A stretch of 64,000 nucleotides of DNA, taken from NCBI RefSeq assembly GCF_000020365.1, contig NC_012108.1:4286001-4350000 (forward strand), given 5' to 3'. Below, piece after piece: positions 8,356 through 15,831 of the stretch (position 1 is the stretch's first letter; every line of letters starts with the position of its first letter). The notes beneath the pieces were generated by a model that was not told the origin of the DNA, did not search any database, and was given only the letters and a program-made list of their open reading frames with translations. This stretch comes from Desulforapulum autotrophicum HRM2 (GTDB taxonomy: Bacteria; Desulfobacterota; Desulfobacteria; Desulfobacterales; Desulfobacteraceae). The translations under genes and the position numbers were made by a program.

Positions 8356-10053
8356 TTGAAACAAGACAAACCTAACACCATCAAACGAATGCTCGTTTTC
8401 CGTCTGCTCATGCTTCCCATGGTGGTCCTGCTGCTGGTATGTGCCACCATCGCCTTTTACCTCATCAACTACTCAGGGAACCAGATAAAGAATGAGCTCA
8501 TGCGTACGGCAGCAGATCACAGGAATCTGATTGACTGTTTCTTTGCTGAAAAAAAAGCCACCCTTAAATTCATCATTGAATCAAACACACTGGCCTCAAT
8601 GTCAGACAACACCTTTCTCAAGAAGCTGTTAAAGAACCTCCAGACCGAGTCAAAGGCATTTGTGGACCTGGGAGTCTTTGATGAAAATGGAAACCACCTG
8701 GCCTATGCCGGTCCCTATGACCTTGCCGGAAAAAACTATGGAGATACGCCCTGGTTCAAGGGGTTGAGGGACAAGGGGGTTTATATCTCAGACGAATTTA
8801 TGGGATTCAGAAACGTTCCCCATTTTATTATTGCCGTCAAACGCATGGACAACAGCAGAACCTGGTATGTACGTGCCACCATAGACACCTATTTTTTCAA
8901 CGACCTTGTTGAGAATATAAGGATCGGCAAAACAGGCGAAGCCTATATTGTCAACAGCAACGGCATTTTCCAGACTCGACGACGATCCGGCGGACGCCTC
9001 ATGGAGCAGGACACAGAATTCAATCTCTACACCACGGCCAAACACGCGGCCGCCTCCTTCTGTGCCGGCGGCCGTTTCAATCTCGAGCATCTTTACGCGG
9101 CCGTTCCCCTGAAACAGAAGAACTGGACCCTGGTGGTCCGCCAGGCCACAACCGACGCCTTTGCCCCCATTGCCATCTCAGCCCTCATCTCGTTTCTCAT
9201 CATTGCGGGCGGTGGGGCTGCCGTTGCCGTCACCGGTTATATCATGGCGTCCAATATGGCCAACCGCCTGAAAATTGCAGATGTTGAAAAACGGGAGATG
9301 ACCACCCAGCTTATCATTGCCGGCAAGCTTGCCGAAGTCGGTGAAATGAGCACCGGCATTGCCCATGAAATCAACAACCCCCTCCAGATCATGAAGGCGG
9401 AACTTGCAATGATTGAAGAGTTGTTCATGGATCTTGTCCCCCTTATGGATAAGGGCGCCGAAGAGATCATGGCCCAGGTAAAGGATTCCTTCGATCAGAT
9501 CGGCATTCAAATCCAGCGATGCGCCACCATTACCCGGGGTCTGCTCAACTTTGCCAGAAAAACAGACCATAAGCTGACCCCGGTCAAAATCCAGACCCTT
9601 CTTCCCCAGATCGTCCAGATGGTGGACCACCGGGCAAGGGTCGAAGATATTCGCATCGTCCAGGAGATGGACCCGGATCTTCCCGAAATCATGAGCGATG
9701 CAAACCAGCTCCAGCAGGTATTTTTAAACCTTCTCAACAACTCGATCTACGCCCTTGAACAGCGGTCCCAGGGTGAAATCCGCATCAATGCCGTAAAAAA
9801 CAGTGCAGACATAATAATCCGCTTCAGCGACAACGGGTGCGGTTTTTCCAGGGAGACCATGGAAAAAGCGTTTTTACCGTTTTTTACCACAAAGCCCGTG
9901 GGCAAGGGGACGGGTCTTGGGTTGAGCACTGTCTACGGCATCATCAAGGGGCTTGGCGGTGAAATCACCCTCACAAGCGAACTCAACCAGGGGTCGACCT
10001 TCACCATCCGCCTGCCCCTTAATGTCAAGGACCAAAGCCATGAAACGGCTTAA
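8356..10053 (+). CDS. Cache-domain sensor histidine kinase
   Basis: 565 residues starting at TTG 8356 (GGAG at 8345); the first good ATG is 11 codons in but would cut into the first membrane segment. Layout: TM1 (LLMLPMVVLLLVCATIAFYL), Cache sensor (NHLAYAGPYDLAGKNYGDTP, KTGEAYIVNSNG, NWTLVVRQ), TM2 around base 9180-9240, HisKA with His337 in [11 protein letters not shown], HATPase with NLLNNSIYAL, DNGCGFS and GTGLGLS. The sensor shares several blocks with the kinase at 5965 (HLAYxGPY, MGFRxxPHFIIAVK), so the two probably sense related ligands. Downstream genes on the same strand are a REC-CBS regulator and an SLC13 transporter. Confidence 0.92.
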   Translation: MKQDKPNTIKRMLVFRLLMLPMVVLLLVCATIAFYLINYSGNQIKNELMRTAADHRNLIDCFFAEKKATLKFIIESNTLASMSDNTFLKKLLKNLQTESKAFVDLGVFDENGNHLAYAGPYDLAGKNYGDTPWFKGLRDKGVYISDEFMGFRNVPHFIIAVKRMDNSRTWYVRATIDTYFFNDLVENIRIGKTGEAYIVNSNGIFQTRRRSGGRLMEQDTEFNLYTTAKHAAASFCAGGRFNLEHLYAAVPLKQKNWTLVVRQATTDAFAPIAISALISFLIIAGGGAAVAVTGYIMASNMANRLKIADVEKREMTTQLIIAGKLAEVGEMSTGIAHEINNPLQIMKAELAMIEELFMDLVPLMDKGAEEIMAQVKDSFDQIGIQIQRCATITRGLLNFARKTDHKLTPVKIQTLLPQIVQMVDHRARVEDIRIVQEMDPDLPEIMSDANQLQQVFLNLLNNSIYALEQRSQGEIRINAVKNSADIIIRFSDNGCGFSRETMEKAFLPFFTTKPVGKGTGLGLSTVYGIIKGLGGEITLTSELNQGSTFTIRLPLNVKDQSHETA

Positions 10054-10111
10054 ATAAGAGCAAACAACCAACAACTGACCAAGGAAAAAACAAAAAAGGA
10101 GACTCTCAACG

Positions 10112-11017
10112 ATGTTAAAACAGATCAAAGTGCTCATGGTGGATGACGAGGAGCGATTCAGGGAGACGACATCGACCCTGCTGAAAAAAAGAGGCTTTAT
10201 CACCACCATTGCCGCAAGTGGTGAAGCGGCCATCGAAGTCATTAAAAAGACCCCCCAGGATGTGGTGATCCTTGACATTCGAATGGGCGGGATGGACGGA
10301 CACGAAGCCCTGGCCGAAATTAAACGTATTTCGCCTGCCACTGAGGTGATCATGCTCACGGGCCATGGCACCCCGGATTCGGCTGCCAAAGCACTGACCA
10401 AAGATGCCTTTGACTACCTCAACAAACCCTGCGACATTGACCTGCTGGCCATGAAGATCCAGGACGCCTACACGGCCCAAAAAATTGGAAAAAAACAACG
10501 GGACAAAAAGGTCAGTGACGTCATGCTGGGCATTGACGTTTATTCCACCATTACCATGGATGCAACCGTAAAAGAGGCCATGGAAAAACTCAACCTTTCG
10601 TTCAGAAGCTCAATTGCAAGCTCACGACTCATGGAGACAGGCCACCGTTCGCTGTTAATCTTTGACAACACCAACAAGGAACCCGTGGGCATCCTGTCCA
10701 TCATGGATCTCCTAAAGGCGGTTCGACCAGCCTATTTATCCGCTCCCAAACCCTCAACAGCAGACAGCATGCAGTATTCCTCCATGTTCTGGGACGGCCT
10801 GTTCTACACCCAGACAAAGGCCATGGCCAACAAGAAGGTCAAGGATTTCATGGGGGACATGCCCCCCATGATTGATGAGGAGACCAACCTCATGGAGGTG
10901 GCCAACCTCATGGTCACCACTGGGTTGCGGCGCCTTATCGTTAAAAAGGACGGCCGGGTGACGGGCATCATCAGGGAACAGGACCTGTTCTTTGAAATGG
11001 CAAACATCATTCTATAG
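10112..11017 (+). CDS. REC-CBS regulator (receiver fused to a CBS pair)
   Basis: 301 residues. The receiver is residues 1-125 (LMVDDEERF, phospho-Asp in VILDIRMGG, MLTGHGT, NKPCDIDLL). Two CBS repeats follow, the first from about KVSDVMLGIDVY and the second from KVKDFMGDMPPM to REQDLFFEMANI. CBS pairs usually bind adenine nucleotides, so this architecture could combine a kinase signal with cell energy state. No DNA-binding domain is present. An AAAAGGAG site precedes ATG 10112. It lies between the Cache kinase and an SLC13 transporter and has a close paralogue at 14895 in the same position relative to another transporter, so direct control of the transporter is a reasonable inference. Confidence 0.88.
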   Translation: MLKQIKVLMVDDEERFRETTSTLLKKRGFITTIAASGEAAIEVIKKTPQDVVILDIRMGGMDGHEALAEIKRISPATEVIMLTGHGTPDSAAKALTKDAFDYLNKPCDIDLLAMKIQDAYTAQKIGKKQRDKKVSDVMLGIDVYSTITMDATVKEAMEKLNLSFRSSIASSRLMETGHRSLLIFDNTNKEPVGILSIMDLLKAVRPAYLSAPKPSTADSMQYSSMFWDGLFYTQTKAMANKKVKDFMGDMPPMIDEETNLMEVANLMVTTGLRRLIVKKDGRVTGIIREQDLFFEMANIIL

Positions 11018-11070
11018 GGCCGGTCATCCAATGGGACGACTCGGGAAACAGACAAAAATAGAGGATAAAT

Positions 11071-12924
11071 ATGACACAGCAAGCCAAAAAAAAAGTAACG
11101 GGATACGATAAATATGTGGACTGGAAGCTATTTATTTTTCCAGTTGTGATCTGTATAGTCATTCTCTTGATGCCCACCCCAAAGAGCATCATGGATGTGG
11201 GCACGGAATACGGGGTGGGTCCCAAGGCCGTTATCAGCCATCTGACCCAGCAACTCTTTAACGACACACCAGCCAATGTGAGCCAGTGGCAGCTTTTGAC
11301 CGTCAACATGATGGAGCAGAACCTGCAGATGGGTGCCATGTCAAAGGCAAGGCTTTTAAAACGAAACGAAAAATGGTGCAACAAATACAAAATCCCCGTG
11401 GATTCCGCCAACCTTGCCAAGGCAATGACCTATGTCAAGGAGAACTTCACGGATGAGGCCTTTCGCAAGACGATGATGGACAGCATGTCCCTTAGAAGAG
11501 ACACCCTCTCCTACGACACCCTTGGGGAAAAGGATAAAAAGATTGCAGACAAACGAAGCTGGAACATTAAGGTCGCCGTTGCCACCATGGTATTTGTGGT
11601 ATTCTGCTTTGTCACCGAATGCATCCCCCTTCCCGGAGTTGCATTCTGCATCGGCCTGATCCTTGTCTTTACAAACGTAGTATCAAGACAACAGGTGGCC
11701 ATGTTCTACTGGAGTGATGCCTGCTGGTTCATCATGGGTAGCCTGATGTTTGCCGTGGCCTTTGTCAAGACAGGGGTAGATAAAAGGGTATGCCTCCTGA
11801 TATTCAAACGACTGGCCGTACCCAACGTGCGATGGATTTCGCTGATCATGATCATGATCATTGCCCCCCTTGCCGCCTTTATTTCCGACCATGCCCTGGC
11901 AGCCATGTTTCTGCCCATTGGTATTCTTCTCTACCAGAACAGCCTGACCGACGAGATTCCCGAGGACCCCGAGCTTGCCAAGATGCTCATGATCACCATT
12001 GCCATGGCCTGTAATATCGGCGGTTTTGGTGCACCCTCCGGCGGTGCCAGGAACGTTATCATGATGACCTACCTTGAGGACATGTTCGGGTTTGACATCG
12101 GCTATTTCCAGTGGGTCAGCTATGCCATGCCCTTTGTCCTCTGCATGATGCCCCTGACCTGGATCGTGCTGAACTGGAGATTCAAACCAAGGATCACCGA
12201 CCTTAGACCTGCCATGGATCACCTGAAGCGGGAAATCAACAAGATGGGCTCGTGGAACCGTCATCAGATCATAGCACTGATCATCTTCCTTGTTATGGTC
12301 TTTGGCTGGTTCACGGAAAAGGTATTCTACGACATGGGTATTTACCCGGTCCGCTTAGGCATTGGCGTCCTTGCCGTTGCAGGTGCCATGGCCTACCTTC
12401 TGTCGGGCATTGTCAACTGGCGGGATTACCAGGAAAAAGTTGACTGGGGCGTTGTCTGGCTCTATGCCGGCGCCATCATCTTCGGCCGCACCCTGGATGA
12501 AACCGGGGCTGCCTACTGGATGGCTAGAAGTGTCATCGACTTTCTGGCGCCCCTTGGAATGGACTCAGGCATTCCCCTGATGCTGGTCAACAACGGTCTC
12601 ACAGCCGTTTTGACCAACCTCATGGCCGACGGACCTGCAGCTGCAGCCGTTGGTCCCATTTCACTCAACATGGCAGGCCTTGTCCACCCAGGCACCACGT
12701 TTCTGCCGTTCATCGCCATGAGTACGGCAGCAGCCTCCTCATTTGCCTATTGCCTGATCATTGGAACGCCTCCCAACGCCATTGTTTATGCAAGTGGATA
12801 CCTCGAACCCAAGGATTATTTCAAGGTCGGGGCAGTCATGTGGGTCGTGGCCAATGTGATGCTCATCCTTTTAACCACCGTATACTGGGGATACAGGGGG
12901 TTCGGCGGATTGCCCGGCTTCTAG
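11071..12924 (+). CDS. SLC13/DASS-type transporter with long N-terminal extension
   Basis: 617 residues. After a short N-terminal membrane segment there is an unusual ~130-residue hydrophilic insert (about residues 45-150, e.g. MMEQNLQMGAMSKARLLKR and LRRDTLSYDTLGEKDKKIAD) before the normal permease core. Core signatures: GGFGAPSGGARNVIMM, LTNLMADGPAAAAVGP and GTPPNAIVYASGY. The insert is absent from the transporters at 5962 and 15832 and could be an extracytoplasmic domain. Preceded by REC-CBS (53 bp gap) and followed by a 51-residue membrane peptide and a Yip1-like protein. The substrate is probably a carboxylate; not determinable here. Confidence 0.83.
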   Translation: MTQQAKKKVTGYDKYVDWKLFIFPVVICIVILLMPTPKSIMDVGTEYGVGPKAVISHLTQQLFNDTPANVSQWQLLTVNMMEQNLQMGAMSKARLLKRNEKWCNKYKIPVDSANLAKAMTYVKENFTDEAFRKTMMDSMSLRRDTLSYDTLGEKDKKIADKRSWNIKVAVATMVFVVFCFVTECIPLPGVAFCIGLILVFTNVVSRQQVAMFYWSDACWFIMGSLMFAVAFVKTGVDKRVCLLIFKRLAVPNVRWISLIMIMIIAPLAAFISDHALAAMFLPIGILLYQNSLTDEIPEDPELAKMLMITIAMACNIGGFGAPSGGARNVIMMTYLEDMFGFDIGYFQWVSYAMPFVLCMMPLTWIVLNWRFKPRITDLRPAMDHLKREINKMGSWNRHQIIALIIFLVMVFGWFTEKVFYDMGIYPVRLGIGVLAVAGAMAYLLSGIVNWRDYQEKVDWGVVWLYAGAIIFGRTLDETGAAYWMARSVIDFLAPLGMDSGIPLMLVNNGLTAVLTNLMADGPAAAAVGPISLNMAGLVHPGTTFLPFIAMSTAAASSFAYCLIIGTPPNAIVYASGYLEPKDYFKVGAVMWVVANVMLILLTTVYWGYRGFGGLPGF

Positions 12925-13015
12925 ACAACATCCTGAAAGGACAGAGATAAAATAAACCGTCGGGCAGGTCCAGACAGGGCCTGTCCGATCCGGTTCCAGA
13001 ATCAAGGAGGATACA

Positions 13016-13171
13016 ATGACACAAAACAACCAGGACAATGGAAGATCCGTCGAATTTACCTACCAAAACGGTCGAATCTACTTTACAAAAAAAATGGAGA
13101 GAAAGGTGTGCTTTTTCCTCACCGTTTTCATGCTGATCCTTGGCATGGTCTCCTATTTTACGAACATCTAA
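13016..13171 (+). CDS. Small single-pass membrane protein (51 aa)
   Basis: A short gene with a strong ribosome site (CAAGGAGG, 13003-13010) and ATG at 13016. The first ~30 residues are hydrophilic (MTQNNQDNGRSVEF...RIYFTKKMERK), followed by one hydrophobic segment (VCFFLTVFMLILGMVSYF) and a stop at 13171. It lies between the SLC13 transporter and the Yip1-like gene on the same strand with tight spacing, so it is probably part of that operon and may be an accessory or regulatory subunit of the transporter. I know no named family for it. Confidence 0.6.
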   Translation: MTQNNQDNGRSVEFTYQNGRIYFTKKMERKVCFFLTVFMLILGMVSYFTNI

Positions 13172-13194
13172 AATCACCTGAAGGAAAAAATATC

Positions 13195-13794
13195 ATGGGC
13201 GTTTACCTAACAACCTTGTTGGCCATGCTCAAAGGACCTGGCACCTATTTCAAAGCCTTGGCCGGTTTGTCGGACCGGGAGAGCCTTGGTGGCGATGATC
13301 GGCCAGGAAATTGGGCCGATGGAAAAACGGATCATCAGGCTAAATGGCTGACGGTTAAAAAATCCCTTGGTTTTCTGGCCGTCTCGTGTGTGATTTCAAC
13401 CATGGCGGCCCTTGCCACCAATGATCCCATAAATCCGTTAAAAGAAGGGGCCGTCTATTTTCTCAACAGCATGGGCATGGCCCTGGTTGCCGCAGGATTC
13501 GGCTTCATGATCATGACCATGTTCATGAAAAAAAAGGTTCCCTTTGCCCACTTCCTGTCCATCTACGCCCTGGCATGGGGCACCACTGTTCTGGTTGCAT
13601 GGATACCCTGGGCCGTGTGGATGGCTGAACCCTGGAAATGGTGGCTCATTGGAACGGGACTGACCGCAGGCCTGGGATTCAAAACACGCCATGCTGTTGC
13701 CCTGCTGGTGTCATCCATTGTGGTTATGATAATCTTTTTTTCGACCATGCTGCCAGCGGTGAACTATTTCAAGGCTGCCGTGGCAGCCCTTTAA
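13195..13794 (+). CDS. Yip1-like integral membrane protein
   Basis: 199 residues from ATG 13195 (AAGGAAAAA site). A frame continues upstream to 13108 but overlaps the 51-aa gene, so the internal ATG is preferred. It has a short N-terminal amphipathic part (LLAMLKGPGTYFKALAGLSD), then about five transmembrane segments, with a Tyr/Ala-rich segment (FAHFLSIYALAWGTTVLVAW) resembling bacterial Yip1-domain proteins. It is last in the transporter operon; a conserved pairing with transporters would suggest an assembly or trafficking aid. Family call moderate. Confidence 0.6.
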   Translation: MGVYLTTLLAMLKGPGTYFKALAGLSDRESLGGDDRPGNWADGKTDHQAKWLTVKKSLGFLAVSCVISTMAALATNDPINPLKEGAVYFLNSMGMALVAAGFGFMIMTMFMKKKVPFAHFLSIYALAWGTTVLVAWIPWAVWMAEPWKWWLIGTGLTAGLGFKTRHAVALLVSSIVVMIIFFSTMLPAVNYFKAAVAAL

Positions 13795-13865
13795 AACCTT
13801 CGATTTTACAAAACCCCGGCTACCGGGCATCAGCTGTTTTTTTCATGGATGTACAAAACTCATTT

Positions 13866-14575
13866 TTTTTTATATGAAACACCCACCAAAGCATTAACAT
13901 TGGCGGAGTTTCCATATTTGTTGTGGCCGGATGCCATCCCTCGTTCCGGCCGTGCCGGTTATATGAAACACTCACCGAAGCATTGTCAATGAAGGTGTTT
14001 CAAAATTCGTTGAGGCCGGAGCCATACCTCGTTCCGGCCGTGCCGGTTTATAAGAAACTCTTGTCGAAACATCATTGTGAAAGTCTCGACTTTAGAGCCC
14101 TCTTTGGTTTCCCTGACTGGAACATTGTAAACCAAAGGGGTTAGGATTTTTGCCCTTCCAGGCGTTAAGAAGCGCAGGCTGTTTGAGGACTTTAGCCCGC
14201 AGTTCCTGCGCTTTAGTCTGGAAGGGCAGAAATTCCCCCGACGTTTACCGTTCCGGCCAGGGTAACCAAAGAGGGCGGAATGGTACTATCGCCTGCCCGG
14301 TATTATCGTGTTTCATGCTTCGTTGTGTCGGCAGGCCGACATGGCCGTTATATGAAACGTGTATCATTCCGGCGGCCAGAGGGAGGTTTTGCCTCCGCTC
14401 ATTCTCGCAGCCCGTCCTGGGCTGCTCCGAGGAAAACGGCAGCTCCCTCAGCATCCATGCTGACCGCTGCCGTTTAATCCGCTACGGGCAAAATCTCCCC
14501 CCGGTCGCCTCTGCTGACGAAGGTTCAAGTTTCATGCTTCGTTGTGTCCGGCAGGACATGTGGGTTATACAAACC
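13866..14575 (+). repeat. Modular TATGAAAC/GTTTCA repeat array (4 units)
   Basis: Four units in a row, each starting TATGAAAC or TAAGAAAC, carrying variable cargo, then GTTTCA-like, TTCGTTG, a GGCC-type hairpin and GGTTA. Units begin near 13873, 13961, 14050 and 14351. The third unit (14041-14357) is almost identical, with one difference seen, to 61065-61377; the fourth carries a three-armed palindromic element (14371-14509). Open frames here (e.g. 14150-14623) are products of the repeat and are not taken as genes. The array separates the Yip1-like gene from the sigma-54 promoter of the next operon. Confidence 0.8.
14371..14509. repeat. Three-armed palindromic element, copy A
   Basis: The outer stem pairs 14371-14393 with 14486-14509. 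Inside are arm 1 (GCAGCCC...GGGCTGC, 14407-14425) and arm 2 (AAACGGCAGC...GCTGCCGTTT, 14434-14475) capped by TCAGCATCCATGCTGA (14448-14463). Copy B at 61482-61613 has the same fold with compensatory changes in both arms. It lies inside a repeat unit bounded by TGAAAC and GTTTCA. Confidence 0.75.
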
Positions 14576-14894
14576 CAGGTGTCAGCAAAAGCTTCAATGC
14601 AGATGTTTAAATTAACAAGTTGACAAGTTTTCCGACACCCCGTTCCAGCCGTTTCGCCCGTTATAATAGAAGAATAAAAAATCATTAAAAAACAGAAGGT
14701 TACACAATCATTCCCAAGGCATATGGACTGGCACATATATTGCTATTATCCTATCAAGCTCAGAACAATCACGTTTGTCTGTTTAACCATTGATCACAAC
14801 ATCGCTAACCCAGGAAGGAGACACCACCCGAAACGATTGAGATCAAAAAAGCCGAACCAACACAACAACTGTTTTGATGAAAGGAGAATGCAAC
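14576..14894 (+). promoter_or_regulatory. Leader of REC-CBS/transporter operon, sigma-54 promoter at 14729-14744
   Basis: TGGCAC-ATATA-TTGCT at 14729-14744 is a consensus-grade sigma-54 promoter on the plus strand. The -12 element lies about 150 bp before ATG 14895, leaving a long untranslated leader. Upstream the sequence is the repeat array. No gene is seen in this stretch. Confidence 0.75.
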
Positions 14895-15809
14895 ATGGAG
14901 AAAAAAATAAAAGTGATGATGGTGGATGACGAGCCCAGGTTTCGTGAAACCGCATCAAAGCTATTAAAAAAGAAAGGGTTTGAAACAACCATTGCCGGAT
15001 CAGGAGAAGAGGCCATCGCCATACTTGGCACAAAACCCCAGGACGTAGTTCTCCTGGATGTCAAGATGGAGGGCATGGACGGACACACGACCCTTGCACA
15101 AATTAAAAAAATCGCCCCTAAAACCCAGGTAATCATGCTCACAGGCCACGGGACTTCAGATTCTGCCGCAAGTTCGCGCAAGCTTGAGGCCTTTGATTAT
15201 CTGACCAAGCCCTGTGACATTGACATCCTTGCCATGAAAATAAACGAGGCATTTGCCGTTGGACAACCGGGTGTGGCTCAAGCGGAAAAAAAGGTCAAGG
15301 ATATCATGACCCAGATTGACGATTATTCCACGGTACACCTGAACACAACCATCAGAGAAGCTATTGAAAAACTCATGGGATGCATGACCAACCTTGCATC
15401 GAGCAATCTGATACGGGAAAGTGCCCAGCGGTCGCTGTTTGTGTTTGATGACAAGAAGAATTTTATCGGAATGCTCAGTGTCAAGGACATTATCAAAGGC
15501 GCCAGGCCATCCTATCTTTCCCTTCCAAAATCTCAAATGGCAGACAGCGTGAGATTTTCCCATGTCTTTACAGGAGGGTGGGATGGGCTTTTCACCATCC
15601 AGCTGAAGGCTTTGGCTGAAAAGAAAATCAGTGAGCTCGTTCTGGAATCCCCACCCCTGATCGATGAAAATGCGAACCTGATGGAGGTGGCGGAACTTCT
15701 GTTCAAAACCAAGAAGACAAGCCTCATTGTAACATCCGGCAAACGAGTAGTCGGCATTTTAAGGGAACAGAACCTTTTCTTTGAAATCGTGAACATCGTC
15801 ACCAGGTGA
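14895..15809 (+). CDS. REC-CBS regulator (receiver fused to a CBS pair)
   Basis: 304 residues from ATG 14895 (AAAGGAG site; the longer frame from TTG 14874 is less likely). Receiver: VMMVDDEPRF, phospho-Asp in VLLDVKMEG, MLTGHGT and TKPCDIDIL. The CBS pair spans KVKDIMTQIDDYS to REQNLFFEIVNI. It parallels the REC-CBS protein at 10112 throughout, so the two are paralogues. It is followed 22 bp later by an SLC13 transporter. No histidine kinase gene is next to it, so its phosphodonor is either the kinase at 8356 or one elsewhere. Confidence 0.88.
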   Translation: MEKKIKVMMVDDEPRFRETASKLLKKKGFETTIAGSGEEAIAILGTKPQDVVLLDVKMEGMDGHTTLAQIKKIAPKTQVIMLTGHGTSDSAASSRKLEAFDYLTKPCDIDILAMKINEAFAVGQPGVAQAEKKVKDIMTQIDDYSTVHLNTTIREAIEKLMGCMTNLASSNLIRESAQRSLFVFDDKKNFIGMLSVKDIIKGARPSYLSLPKSQMADSVRFSHVFTGGWDGLFTIQLKALAEKKISELVLESPPLIDENANLMEVAELLFKTKKTSLIVTSGKRVVGILREQNLFFEIVNIVTR

Positions 15810-15831
15810 CCTGATTGGAGGATTAAATCGA

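Noticed and set aside
13866-14575. Integron attC-like cassette array
   Set aside because: Units are palindromic and carry cargo, but the conserved ends (GTTATAT/TGAAAC) do not fit the GTTRRRY core, there is no integrase in the window and the cargos hold no genes.
14150-14623. A protein gene (157 codons) with a paralogue at 61168-61671
   Set aside because: The shared N-terminal translation is a by-product of the near-identical DNA repeat; frames diverge wherever the DNA does and include long palindromes. No ribosome site.
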